From JBEKYD01 sp049509915 (GTDB lineage: Bacteria; Acidobacteriota; Terriglobia; Bryobacterales; Bryobacteraceae): DNA of 29,033 nt. The notes under the pieces are model-generated. The model was not told where the DNA came from. It saw only the letters and a list, made by a program, of their open reading frames with translations, and searched no databases. The translations under genes and the position numbers were made by a program. Of the stretch, positions 7,406 through 16,850 are shown one piece after another. The stretch's first letter is position 1; each line of letters starts with the position of its first letter. The stretch is from the NCBI GenBank assembly GCA_049509915.1, contig JBEKZL010000058.1, forward strand, positions 1-29,033, in the 5' to 3' direction.

Positions 7406-9646
7406 ATGAACCTCACCCATTGCATTGTGGCCGGACTGGTTTGCGCCGGTAGCGCCCGGTGTCAATCCCGGTCCGGAATACCCGCGCAAGCCGGCATCGA
7501 GCAACGCGTGGAAGCGCTCGTAGGGCGCATGACGCTGGACGAAAAGATCGGGCAGATGTCGCAGTCCACGTCCATGGCCTCACCGCTATCCGATGCCATT
7601 CGACAGGAAATCCGGGGTGGCCGGTGGGGATCGTTCCTCAACGCCGGCAGTCCGGCCGACCGCGCCGAGGCGCAACGCATCGCCCGCCACGAAAGCCGGC
7701 TCGGTATTCCGCTGCTATTCGGCCGGGACGTGATTCACGGCTATCGCACCATCTTTCCGATTCCCCTGGGCCAGGCGGCCAGTTGGGACCCGGAACTGAT
7801 CGAGCGAGCCGCCCGCATCGCCGCCAGTGAAGCGGCGCGGGAAGGCATTCGTTGGGCTTTCGCCCCCATGCTGGACGTGGCCCGCGACCCGCGCTGGGGC
7901 CGCATTGCCGAAAGCCCCGGCGAGGATCCATACCTCGGCGCCGCGGTGGGCGTGGCGGTCGTGCGCGGCTTCCAGGGCGAATCGCTCGCCGACCCTTCTT
8001 CGGTCGCCGCCTGCGCCAAGCACTTCGCCGCCTATGGCGCGGTGGAAGCCGGCCGCGACTACAACAGCGCGTGGGTGCCCGAGGTGCTCTTGCGCGATGT
8101 CTACCTGCGCCCGTTTCACGCCGCGGCGGATGCCGGCGCGGCCAGTTTCATGACGTCTTTCAACGCGCTGAACGGCGTGCCCGCAAGCGGCAACGCGCTG
8201 CTGCTCACGACCATCCTGCGCGACGAATGGAAATACCGAGGCATGGTGGTGAGCGATTATAACGCCATCCACGAAATGATCGCCCACGGTTACGCGGCCG
8301 ATGGCGCCGACGCCGCCCGCAAAGCGCTGGCCGCGGGCGTGGATATGGAGATGGTGAGCACCGACTATTTCGACCATCTGAAATCGCTGGTCGGGCGCGG
8401 CCTGGCCGATTCGAAACATATCGACGATGCGGTGCGAAATATTCTGCGCCTGAAATTCCGGCTGGGTCTGTTCGAGGAGAGCATCCCCGCGCCGGCCGAA
8501 TCCCATGTGACGGAGGAATCGCTGGCCGTAGCCCGGCAGATGGCCGGGGAAAGTGCGGTGCTGCTCCAAAACAAGGGCGGCCTGCTCCCGCTGAGCGAAT
8601 CGCTCGGCTCATTGGCGGTGATCGGACCGCTGGCGGATAGCCCGGTCGATCAGATGGGCACCTGGGTCATGGACGGGCGGCCGGAAGACGTCCAGACCCC
8701 GCTGGCCGCCTTGCGCCGCCAATTGGGCGAGGGGCGGGTTTTCTACGCGCCTGGCCTTCGCAACAGCCGCGACACCAGCAGCGCCGGGTTTGCCGCCGCG
8801 CTCGATGCCGCGCGGCGTGCCGACGTGGTGGTGTTTTTCCTGGGTGAAGAGCAGATTCTATCCGGCGAAGCCCGTTCCCGCGCGTTTCTCGATCTGCCGG
8901 GCGCACAAGAGTCGCTGGTGGCGGCAATCGCCGCGCTGGGAAAGCCCATGGTGGCGGTGATCATGGCCGGCCGGCCACTTACCTTCCACGAGACTGCCGT
9001 GCGCGTGAATGCCGTGCTGTACGCATTCCATCCGGGCAGCATGGGAGGCCCGGCCCTGGCCGATCTCCTCTTCGGCCGCAGTACTCCCTCGGGCAAGCTG
9101 ACCGTGACGTTCCCTCGGACAGTGGGCCAGGTCCCCATTTACTATGCGCACCTCAACACCGGCCGGCCGGCGCCGCAGGGTGCCGGTGGCGTTCCAGTGG
9201 GCAACCCTGCGCAGCCAGAAGGCTACACATCGAAGTACATCGACGTGGATTTCACTCCCGAATATCCGTTCGGCTATGGCCTGTCCTATACGCGCTTCGA
9301 CTATTCGAACCTGAAGCTATCGTCGGCGTCCATGACGCGCACGGGCAGCGTCACCGTTTCCGCCGACATCGCCAACACCGGCGGACGCGAAGGCACGGAA
9401 ATTGTGCAGCTCTACATTCGCGACCTGGTGGCCAGCGTGGCGCAGCCCGTGCGCGCGCTCAAGGGCTTCCGGCGGGTGGCGCTCGGCTCCGGCGAAAAAC
9501 GCACCGTCAGTTTTACGCTGGATGCGGCTGCCCTGGCATTTTATAACCAGCACAACCAGTTGGTCACCGAGCCTGGCCGCTTCCAGGTTTGGATCGCGCC
9601 CGATTCGGCGCACGGCGTGGAGGGCGAGTTCACACTGCGGCAATAG
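7406..9646 (+). CDS. Secreted glycoside hydrolase family 3 beta-glucosidase
   Basis: The 746-residue protein is full length for BglX-type GH3 enzymes. The ATG at 7406 was chosen because it gives a signal peptide (MNLTHCIVAGLVCAGSARCQ). The frame is open to 7298, but that extension is Arg-rich and lacks family similarity. Domain order is the (beta/alpha)8 barrel beginning MTLDEKIGQM, with nucleophile Asp284 in VVSDYNAIHE. The alpha/beta sandwich follows, with likely acid/base Glu488 in LSGEARSR. A linker with FGYGLSYTRF then leads to a C-terminal fibronectin-III-like domain. The reaction is release of terminal beta-glucose from oligosaccharides in the periplasm or outside. Linkage is not visible. 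Several GH3 enzymes act on beta-1,2 (sophoro-) oligosaccharides, and the nearby beta-1,2-glucan genes make that a reasonable guess. Confidence 0.93.
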   Translation: MNLTHCIVAGLVCAGSARCQSRSGIPAQAGIEQRVEALVGRMTLDEKIGQMSQSTSMASPLSDAIRQEIRGGRWGSFLNAGSPADRAEAQRIARHESRLGIPLLFGRDVIHGYRTIFPIPLGQAASWDPELIERAARIAASEAAREGIRWAFAPMLDVARDPRWGRIAESPGEDPYLGAAVGVAVVRGFQGESLADPSSVAACAKHFAAYGAVEAGRDYNSAWVPEVLLRDVYLRPFHAAADAGAASFMTSFNALNGVPASGNALLLTTILRDEWKYRGMVVSDYNAIHEMIAHGYAADGADAARKALAAGVDMEMVSTDYFDHLKSLVGRGLADSKHIDDAVRNILRLKFRLGLFEESIPAPAESHVTEESLAVARQMAGESAVLLQNKGGLLPLSESLGSLAVIGPLADSPVDQMGTWVMDGRPEDVQTPLAALRRQLGEGRVFYAPGLRNSRDTSSAGFAAALDAARRADVVVFFLGEEQILSGEARSRAFLDLPGAQESLVAAIAALGKPMVAVIMAGRPLTFHETAVRVNAVLYAFHPGSMGGPALADLLFGRSTPSGKLTVTFPRTVGQVPIYYAHLNTGRPAPQGAGGVPVGNPAQPEGYTSKYIDVDFTPEYPFGYGLSYTRFDYSNLKLSSASMTRTGSVTVSADIANTGGREGTEIVQLYIRDLVASVAQPVRALKGFRRVALGSGEKRTVSFTLDAAALAFYNQHNQLVTEPGRFQVWIAPDSAHGVEGEFTLRQ

Positions 9647-9685
9647 CCGGTCCTTGTTTCGGCTCGCGAGGCAGTGGGGCGGCCC

Positions 9686-9771
9686 GTGGGGCAGACGACC
9701 GTTTCTTATAGTCTGCCACCGAGTCATCAGATCGCCGGTGGTCTGCCCCACCGCGTCTGCCAACGGTCGTC
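9686..9771. repeat. Compound inverted repeat between convergent genes
   Basis: GTGGGGCAGACGACC (9686-9700) pairs with GGTGGTCTGCCCCAC (9737-9751) with one mismatch. Inside and across it are two further pairs: CCACCG (9716-9721) with CGGTGG (9736-9741), and GACGACCGTT (9694-9703) with AACGGTCGTC (9762-9771). The GTCTGC word occurs three times. The pairings compete, so alternative hairpins are possible. It lies between the convergent GH3 and hypothetical genes and may act as a terminator or be a dispersed palindromic element; only a genome-wide count would tell. Confidence 0.6.
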
Positions 9772-9841
9772 AGGGGCGCAGCTTTCCTGGGCCGAACCGA
9801 GCACAATCGCATAAAGCACGCCGGCCTTGGTCCTGTGGCTT

Positions 9842-10822
9842 TCACGGAAAGCGGTAGCCGGGTTTCAAATTACAAAGGTAGATTTTGCTCTGGTCGGGGT
9901 TCACCGAAACGCGACAGGCAGCCCAGCGCAGTGAGAGATCGGGGCTGAGCGGGAAGATGACATTGACGCCATCGATTTCGGCTTCCAGGGTGACGCCTTC
10001 GGCGGAGCCGGGCACGGTAAAATCGAGCGACTGGCCGAAGACGACAGGATAGGAACGGCGCACCGTTTGGCCCACCATGCGGTGAAAGACCTCGGCTTCG
10101 AGCAGAAACGTGGCAGTATCGGACCAGCTTTCGGCAGAGACGCGGACGGTGCGCAGGTCGGAAGAGAGATCGGGCCTGCCGACCCTGGTAAAGGGACAGG
10201 GTCCGGCGACGCAGGAGACGCGGGGGTCGCGGATTTCGTTGCCGGCGCCGGCGTCGAGCGTAGCGTAGGCCACGGCGGCTCTCCATTTGCCGTCGGGTGA
10301 GCAGGGGCGATGACCGTCGCACCTCTGGTTGCCGGCATTGACGGCTTGAAACACTTTGATCTCGCTGCCGACGTTGGCGTCGGAAATGCTGACCACCGAG
10401 TAGCGGACCAGCACGTTAGCGACAGTCCTGACACGATCCGCGACCGGGCTCTCCGAGGTAATCACGGGAGCCATGCGGGCCAGGTACAACCTGTCGCCGC
10501 TGAAGGCCATCGTGAGGGGGTGGTAACCGGGCGCGTCAAGCTGAAGGGTGACGGTTTCGGCGGGGTTAATGCCGCGGCGCAGGGAGAGGGAGAAGAAACC
10601 CGTGGCATCGGAAATAGTATGGGCGATCAGTTCGCCGCGGCGCATGACGACGTCCACGCCAGCCAAAGGTACTTGTTTGCGCGGATCGGCGTCCCGACGG
10701 ATGACAGCGCCTACCGCCGTGATGGTACGAACCCGGACCAGGCGTGGCAATAGCATGGCCAATGTCACTGCGACAGTGGCCGCGAGGCCGGCTCGTATCG
10801 TCAACCTTAAACCCGTCGTCAT
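9842..10822 (-). CDS. Membrane-anchored or secreted protein with carboxypeptidase-regulatory-like domain, function unknown
   Basis: I do not recognise a specific family for the 326-residue protein. The N terminus has a single hydrophobic segment (about 9-28, AGLAATVAVTLAMLLP) that could be an uncleaved anchor or a signal peptide. Residues about 34-105 look like a CarboxypepD_reg/CNA-B-type beta-sandwich: a PLAGVDVVMRRG strand pair, then DATGFFSLSL, then LDAPGYHPLT. The remaining C-terminal part (about 130-326) is beta-rich, with four cysteines in the middle (CDGHRPC, then CVAGPC). It matches nothing I know. No clear ribosome site precedes the ATG. The gene starts 45 bp after the glucan synthase stop on the same strand, so it is probably in that operon and may bind or anchor the polymer. 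That role is inference from position only. Confidence 0.75.
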   Translation of the reverse strand: MTTGLRLTIRAGLAATVAVTLAMLLPRLVRVRTITAVGAVIRRDADPRKQVPLAGVDVVMRRGELIAHTISDATGFFSLSLRRGINPAETVTLQLDAPGYHPLTMAFSGDRLYLARMAPVITSESPVADRVRTVANVLVRYSVVSISDANVGSEIKVFQAVNAGNQRCDGHRPCSPDGKWRAAVAYATLDAGAGNEIRDPRVSCVAGPCPFTRVGRPDLSSDLRTVRVSAESWSDTATFLLEAEVFHRMVGQTVRRSYPVVFGQSLDFTVPGSAEGVTLEAEIDGVNVIFPLSPDLSLRWAACRVSVNPDQSKIYLCNLKPGYRFP

Positions 10823-10867
10823 AGGTTCGCGACGTGCGCAAAGCGGGTTAAGGAAACTGCATTGGGC

Positions 10868-13800
10868 TCATGCCGCTCCGGCGGCCTCGGCCGGTTCGGC
10901 GAATGTGGTTTCCTCCTCCACCACCACCACATCGGCCGTCAGCCGTTCATGCAGCAACCGCTCCGTCGCCAGCACCTGGGGCTCGCGGTGGAAGTATTGC
11001 TGCATGGGATTGTCGCACAGAAGATTGGCGAGTGCCAGCAGGCTCATCCCCTGGTGGTGCGCCATCCATAGCCGCAGCGGGCTGGCTCCGCCCTCGGAAT
11101 AGTCGATCGCTTCGTAGAAACCGTACCGCCCGGCCCACTCGAATTCGCGCATTCGCATCAGATTGGACAAAGTGGAAGGCGTATCCACGGATGCCGCCAG
11201 AAAGGTGGAATACGGCGAGATTACGAGACCCTTTGGATTGGCCGGCTTCAGCGCCAGGGCGGGAATCCCAAAGGGCGCGTATTCGTGCTGGCCACCGGCT
11301 CGGCGGCCGGCAGCCGATTCCGAAATACCCCATGGGGTTCCCTGCCGGCGCGCATATTCCCGCTGCACCCGGACCGCAGCCTTGGCGGTCTCGCCCAGAA
11401 GGGTATCCGGATACGCGCGAATCCACAGCATCGGCATGAGGTACTCGAACATGGTCCCGCTCCAGGAAAGCAGAACCCGCTCGCCGCGAACGCCGGCGAG
11501 GGAGCGGCCCAGGTGAAACCAACTTTCCTGCGGGATCTCGCCCTTGGCGATGGCCACGAAAACAGCGGTGCGCGCCTCGGATGCCAGCAGGTCGTAGCAG
11601 GAGGGGTCCACTTGCCGTGTGGCGAGATTGTAGCCCACCGACAACAGCTTGCGGCGCCGCCGGTACAGAAACCGGAAATCCATCTCCTGAACCAGGCGAT
11701 GGCAGTCCTCGGCGATGGCCGTCAACTCGGCAGCCATCTCCCGGGTAAGGCCCCGCTTTACCGCCCATTCACTGGCAAACGCCAAGGCCGCCTGCTTGAG
11801 CGTCCACAAACTCGCCGCCAGATTGCCGCTGTCCACGGTGGAGACGTACAACGGCGCGATGGGCTGCAGACTGTTAATGTCGTACCAGTTCAGAAGGTGG
11901 CCGCGATACTTGGGCAGAGCCAGAACGCGATCCAGCGTGAGCCGGGTGGCAGCGACGAATTCCGGCAGACGCAATAACCCGAGGTGAACAGCCGCCACGC
12001 GCGCGTTGAGCAACATTGCCAAGTTGGTGGGCGACAGGCGCAGGTCCACCGTGCCATCCTCCTTTACGTTGTCGGGGATCATCCAGTTGGTCGAGGCCGA
12101 ACTCCAGTCGTGAAAGAAGCGCCAGATGCGGTCGGCCGATTCGCGCAGAAGTTCGGTGTCCCGGGGGCTCAGTTTAGAGTGGGAAGGCCGCGGCCTCCGG
12201 TTCAACCAGGTCGAGAAACCGCGAGACCCGATCCACAGAGCCAGAATGGGCGCCGCCGCGGGCACCGCGGCGGGGCGCGGGAGGCACAGCAGCGCGCCGA
12301 TTGCGGCCGCGATCCAGGGCGTCCATTTGAGGTACGTATCTACTACGGCGCCCTGGCCGACCCCCGATGCTTCGGACTCCGCGGCCGTCTCCCATTCGAG
12401 GAGCTTTCGCCGGCTTACGAAGACGCGATCCAGCGAGCGGATGGTAGCATCTAGCGAGATCAAGGCCTGGTGCAGCAGGAAGACCACGCCGCAGAAGGCC
12501 ACGGCGACGGTTTCGCCAAATCCGCGCACCGACTGCCGCGCCCATGCGCCAAACCCGCGGCGGGTCCAGGGCGCGCCGATTGGCGCGAACAGTAGCACCA
12601 AGAAGGCGGGTACGAACATCATGCCCATGGTCGCCAGAGTCCAGCCCTCCGGCTTTCCCGGCAGGAAGAACCAGCCGCCAATCAGCAGGAATAGGATGCT
12701 CGGTTCCAGCAGGCTGCGCCGCAGGTTGTCGAGAATTTTCCACCGCGAAATCAGGGTGATGGGATTAGGGACCGGGCGGCCATCCACCCCCGGGACGCGC
12801 GCCCGCGTCCAGCGCATGATCTGCCAATCGCCGCGCATCCAGCGATGCTTGCGGCGGCTGTAGGCGCTGAAATGGGAAGGATAATCGTCGATCAGCTCCA
12901 CGTCGCTCACCAGCGCTGAGCGCGCGTAGGCGCCTTCGATCAGGTCGTGGCTGAGGAGCGCATTTTCCGGGAAACGGTGCTCCAACGCGGCGCGAATGGC
13001 ATCCACCTCATAAATGCCCTTGCCGGTGAAGATCCCCTCGCCGAACAGATCCTGGTAAACATCGGAGACAGCTCGCGTGTAGATATCGAAACCAGTCTGG
13101 CCGGAATAGAGGGCCGCCAGCCGGCAGCGGGTGGCGGATTGGACGCTGATGCCGATCCGCGGTTGCAGAATGCCGTAACCTTCCACCACCATCCGGGTGA
13201 CGGGGTCGACGACCGCCTGATTGAGCGGATGGGCGATGGCTCCGATCAGTTTGGCGGCGCTGTCGCGGGGCAACTGGGTGTCGGAATCGAGGGTAATCAC
13301 GTAGCGGATTTCCGGCAGAATCGACGTGTCGCCCACCTTGACTGGAAAGGCGTCGAAGCCGCCGCGCAGCAGTTGGTTCAGGTCCATGAGCTTGCCGCGC
13401 TTGCGCTCCCAGCCGATCCAGCAGCCCTCGGACGGATTGTATGTGCGGTGCCGGTGCAGCATCAGGAACGGCGCCCGGCCGTCGCTTCGATAGCGCTGGT
13501 TCAAGCCCTCAATCAACTGCTTGCACACCTCCACCAGCGCGTCGCGCTCGTCCACCGCACAATCCGAATCGGGTGTGTCGGTGAGCAGGGCGAAATAGAG
13601 ATTGCGATCGCGATTGGACAGAAAGCGGATTTCCAGATCAAGAACCAGGTCGTGCACCTGGGATTCGTTCAACAGCAGAGTGGGGACCGCCACCAGGGTG
13701 AGGGAGTCTTCGGGGATGCCCTCGGAAAAATTCAGTTTGGGCAGGGCGCGGGCGGGCGCCAGCAAAGTCGCCAGCCGGTTCATGAAATCCACCGCCGCCT

Positions 13801-14809
13801 GGGTGGCGGGCAGCGCCAACAGCGCCAGCCCGGCCACGGCCGGCATGAAGGAATCCAGCCGGTAGAGAAGCGGGAAGACGATGGCCAGGGTGATCAGCTC
13901 GATCCCCAAGAGATAGAACAGCGTGGGCCGGCGCAGGATGGCGCGCCGCGCCACCTTGGGCAACGGGGCTCGATAGCCTACCGCCGCTTCCAGGGCGGGC
14001 AAGCCGCGATCCACCAGATAGTAGCCGATATGAGTGCGGCGGCGCATGGCGCGCGAATCGTCGGCCACCGCGGCCGCGCGTTCGCTCAGCTCCAACGCGG
14101 CGGCGGCCACGCCCTCCTCGCTCGACGGGCTGCACCTGGCCAATTCAGCGACCAGTTGGAGGTAACCGCCCTGGCTTTGGCGATCCATGCGGCTGTAGAC
14201 GCCCGCCGGATCGAGCGACAGGATCCGGTGGGGATACGCCAACTCCGTGGCCGGTTCGCTCCAGTTTGTGTCCGCGATGCGGCGCATACTGGCGACAATG
14301 GCGGGAATCCGTTCAGCGGGCCCATGCAGCAGGCGCTCGAGCAGCTCCCACAACAAGGCACCTTTCAGTTCCCCCAACTCAGCCATTTTCAGAACTCGCC
14401 GTTGCTGGTAGCCGTCCACGAAAGCGATGAATTCGTCTTCGTGGAAGCCATTGGCGGAGGAATCCGAATAACTCGCCGCCAATAGGCGCACTTGGGGAGT
14501 CCGGCCATGTTCGTCCACGACGGCTGGCAGACGATGCGCATTGCGGCGGAGGCCCCGCGTCTGCCGCTCCGCGGCCAGGAGCAATCGCGCATTGCCGGCC
14601 AGCCACGCAGACTCCCCCGGCTGGCTGTTAGCCGCCTGCCCGATCAAGGTGCGCAGACCTTTCAGCAGTGAGTCCCTTTCGATCCCGCTTTTCGGCTCCA
14701 TCCCCCGAACCGTGTCCGCCAGCGCGCGGCCCGTTTCCCGCCAACGGTTAGTCTCCGCCTCGGGCAGACTGACCGAAAGATCGATTGAAGGAATGGTTTC
14801 CGGATTCAT
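10868..14809 (-). CDS. Cyclic beta-1,2-glucan synthase-like protein: GT84 plus cyclisation domain, lacking GH94
   Basis: The 1313-residue integral membrane protein resembles NdvB/Cgs. After a soluble N-terminal region (1-290), TM segments lie at about 293-345. A GT84 glycosyltransferase domain follows, with ITLDSDTQLPRDSA around residue 507 and the HRWMRGDWQIMRW motif around 655. More TM segments lie at about 697-790 and 825-860. The C-terminal third is a PF10091 glycoamylase-like domain of the GH189/GH144 type (SWSGTMFEYLMP near 1113, then WGISESA, QHEYAPFG, and LWMAHHQGMS near 1265). Known cyclic glucan synthases run to about 2,800 residues and end in a GH94 phosphorylase that trims chain length. 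Here the protein stops right after the cyclisation domain, and no GH94 remnant follows. It probably polymerises UDP-glucose into beta-1,2-glucan. The ATG overlaps the exporter stop (ATGA). Confidence 0.88.
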   Translation of the reverse strand: MNPETIPSIDLSVSLPEAETNRWRETGRALADTVRGMEPKSGIERDSLLKGLRTLIGQAANSQPGESAWLAGNARLLLAAERQTRGLRRNAHRLPAVVDEHGRTPQVRLLAASYSDSSANGFHEDEFIAFVDGYQQRRVLKMAELGELKGALLWELLERLLHGPAERIPAIVASMRRIADTNWSEPATELAYPHRILSLDPAGVYSRMDRQSQGGYLQLVAELARCSPSSEEGVAAAALELSERAAAVADDSRAMRRRTHIGYYLVDRGLPALEAAVGYRAPLPKVARRAILRRPTLFYLLGIELITLAIVFPLLYRLDSFMPAVAGLALLALPATQAAVDFMNRLATLLAPARALPKLNFSEGIPEDSLTLVAVPTLLLNESQVHDLVLDLEIRFLSNRDRNLYFALLTDTPDSDCAVDERDALVEVCKQLIEGLNQRYRSDGRAPFLMLHRHRTYNPSEGCWIGWERKRGKLMDLNQLLRGGFDAFPVKVGDTSILPEIRYVITLDSDTQLPRDSAAKLIGAIAHPLNQAVVDPVTRMVVEGYGILQPRIGISVQSATRCRLAALYSGQTGFDIYTRAVSDVYQDLFGEGIFTGKGIYEVDAIRAALEHRFPENALLSHDLIEGAYARSALVSDVELIDDYPSHFSAYSRRKHRWMRGDWQIMRWTRARVPGVDGRPVPNPITLISRWKILDNLRRSLLEPSILFLLIGGWFFLPGKPEGWTLATMGMMFVPAFLVLLFAPIGAPWTRRGFGAWARQSVRGFGETVAVAFCGVVFLLHQALISLDATIRSLDRVFVSRRKLLEWETAAESEASGVGQGAVVDTYLKWTPWIAAAIGALLCLPRPAAVPAAAPILALWIGSRGFSTWLNRRPRPSHSKLSPRDTELLRESADRIWRFFHDWSSASTNWMIPDNVKEDGTVDLRLSPTNLAMLLNARVAAVHLGLLRLPEFVAATRLTLDRVLALPKYRGHLLNWYDINSLQPIAPLYVSTVDSGNLAASLWTLKQAALAFASEWAVKRGLTREMAAELTAIAEDCHRLVQEMDFRFLYRRRRKLLSVGYNLATRQVDPSCYDLLASEARTAVFVAIAKGEIPQESWFHLGRSLAGVRGERVLLSWSGTMFEYLMPMLWIRAYPDTLLGETAKAAVRVQREYARRQGTPWGISESAAGRRAGGQHEYAPFGIPALALKPANPKGLVISPYSTFLAASVDTPSTLSNLMRMREFEWAGRYGFYEAIDYSEGGASPLRLWMAHHQGMSLLALANLLCDNPMQQYFHREPQVLATERLLHERLTADVVVVEEETTFAEPAEAAGAA

Positions 14810-16629
14810 CGGTAACTCGAGGCCTGTAGTTCAAACATGCCGGCGTAACGCCGGTTGAGAGCCATCAACTGGTCGTGGGATCCCTGTTCCACGATACGGC
14901 CCCGCTCCAATACCACGATCCGCTCGGCCATGCGGACCGTGGAAAAACGATGCGAGATCAGTAGCGACATCTTGCCTTCGGTCAGTTCCGCGAAGCGTTG
15001 GAACACGTCATACTCGGAGCGCGCATCCAGTGCCGCGGTCGGCTCGTCCAATACCAGGAGTTGGGCGTCGCGCAGATAGGCGCGCGCCAGGGCGATCTTC
15101 TGCCATTCCCCGCCGGAAAGATCCACGCCGCCCTCGAATCGCCGTCCAAGCTGCTGCCGGTAGCCGAGCGGCAGCCGCTCGATCACCCGGTCGGCCTGGC
15201 TCTTGCCGGCTGCTATCTCCACGGCGCCGTTGTCCGCTTGCCCCGCGCCGATCCGGCCCACCGCGATGTTCTGCCACGCGCTCATCTCGTAGCGCATGAA
15301 GTCCTGAAAAATCACACCGATCTGGCTGTGCAAGTCTTCCAGGCTATACTCGCGCAGGTCACATCCATCCAGCAGAATGCGTCCTTCGGTGGGGTCGTAG
15401 AGCCGCGTCAGTAGCTTGACCAGGGTGGTCTTCCCTTCCCCGTTCTCGCCGATTAGGGCGATTCTCTCGCCCGGCTCGAGGCGGAGGTCCAGACTTTCGA
15501 GCACGTTTCGCCCGGTGCCCGGATAGCGGAAGCTCACCTGCTCGAACACAAAGCCGCGCTGAATCGGCCGCGGTGCCGGCAGCGCATTGGGTTTCGAAAC
15601 CACCGTCGGTCCTACCTTGAAGAACTCCACCAGGTCGGTCAGGAACAACGACTGATCCGCGATGCTCGAAAAGGTGGCGAACAAACTTTGGATATTGCTG
15701 CTGGTGCCGGCGATGGCGCCCGCCAGAAACTGCAGCGACCCCCAACTCAGAGCGCCCGTCACGGTTCGATAAATCACGTACGCGTAGGCGCCGTAGTATG
15801 CCGCCGTGCTGAGCAGCGCCAGCACCGTGCCTGCCCCCAGCCTCCGCCGCGCCAGCCGCACGTTCTCTTCATAGATCCGGTTCGCAAGGCGCGCATATTC
15901 ACCCGACAGGTAATCGGTCAGCCCGAACAGCTTCAGTTCCTTGGCCGATTCCTTGCTTGCCCCCAGCACGCGCAGATAATCCAACTGCCGCTTGGAGGGT
16001 GTTTGCCGGATGTTCTGCGCATAGCCCAGAAAAGCGAAGTGGCTTTCGGCCAGGAACGCCGGCACCACCGCCAGCACCAGCACGGCCAGCAGCCACGGTG
16101 AGAACCATAGCACTCCGGCCGACAGGCTGACCACCGATATCACTTGCTGAAAGGCCTGCCCGATGGCCTGAATCATGGAGATGCGATCCGTGGCCTGAAC
16201 CCGCGCGCGCTCCAGGACGTCATAGAACTTCGGGTCCTCGTACGCCGCCAGATCCAGCTTCGAGGCGTGCTTCATCACCTCGATGCTGACGTGCCGGGTG
16301 AAGCGGTCCGCCAGCAGCGCATCGAAATAGCCGATGCCGCGCGCCAGGATGGCGCCTACCGCCGCCAGGCCGAACTCCCCGCCCACCAGCCACCAGAAGT
16401 AGAGCGGCAGCGGATGTCCGCTGAAGTGGCTCTGCACCGCATCCAGGATGAACTTCGACACCGCCAGCATCGCCAGGGGAAGAAGTGCCGAAAGAACGCG
16501 GCAGGTCAGACCGCCCGAAACTACCGGAGGCCCGCACTGCCAGACAATCCTCGCCAGTGGCGGCACGTTCCGCAGAGCATGAAGCCGTTCCTGCCAACTG
16601 GCCCAAAAGGTTTGATTTCGAACGTTCAT
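14806..16629 (-). CDS. ABC exporter, fused membrane and ATPase domains, probably for the adjacent glucan
   Basis: The 607-residue half-transporter should work as a homodimer in the inner membrane. An exporter-type membrane domain covers about residues 35-330. The ATPase domain (about 355-590) has Walker A GENGEGKTT near 390, the signature LSGGEWQKIALARAYL near 502 and Walker B LLVLDEPTAALD, followed by the switch His in LLISHRFSTV. No peptidase domain is present, which argues against a bacteriocin exporter. Its stop overlaps the start of the glucan synthase gene by ATGA. In rhizobia the NdvA exporter carries the product of NdvB, so this is a candidate functional equivalent, though its membrane domain is not obviously close to NdvA. 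The ribosome site is weak. The 221 bp upstream could hold its own promoter. Confidence 0.9.
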   Translation of the reverse strand: MNVRNQTFWASWQERLHALRNVPPLARIVWQCGPPVVSGGLTCRVLSALLPLAMLAVSKFILDAVQSHFSGHPLPLYFWWLVGGEFGLAAVGAILARGIGYFDALLADRFTRHVSIEVMKHASKLDLAAYEDPKFYDVLERARVQATDRISMIQAIGQAFQQVISVVSLSAGVLWFSPWLLAVLVLAVVPAFLAESHFAFLGYAQNIRQTPSKRQLDYLRVLGASKESAKELKLFGLTDYLSGEYARLANRIYEENVRLARRRLGAGTVLALLSTAAYYGAYAYVIYRTVTGALSWGSLQFLAGAIAGTSSNIQSLFATFSSIADQSLFLTDLVEFFKVGPTVVSKPNALPAPRPIQRGFVFEQVSFRYPGTGRNVLESLDLRLEPGERIALIGENGEGKTTLVKLLTRLYDPTEGRILLDGCDLREYSLEDLHSQIGVIFQDFMRYEMSAWQNIAVGRIGAGQADNGAVEIAAGKSQADRVIERLPLGYRQQLGRRFEGGVDLSGGEWQKIALARAYLRDAQLLVLDEPTAALDARSEYDVFQRFAELTEGKMSLLISHRFSTVRMAERIVVLERGRIVEQGSHDQLMALNRRYAGMFELQASSYR

Positions 16630-16850
16630 ACCTGCTAAAAGGCGCGGTTGCTGGTGATGGAAACTGCTGACTTACCGGCTGACCTGAATGCCGGTTCGAA
16701 AGCCGCACCGGCGCCCATCCGGATGCACACGCCGGGCCATTTGCGTATCCGAGGCACAAGCCGTTTGTTTGCGGCGACGAGTCGCGCCGCGCGCGTGTGG
16801 ATTTTGCCGGTTGCGCCGCAAAGAGTGCAGAATCTACCGCGTGGCGGGAT

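Noticed and set aside
12947..14485. 512-codon open frame on the plus strand
   Set aside because: It lies wholly antisense to the glucan synthase; its His/Gln/Gly-rich low-complexity product is what a GC-rich shadow frame gives.
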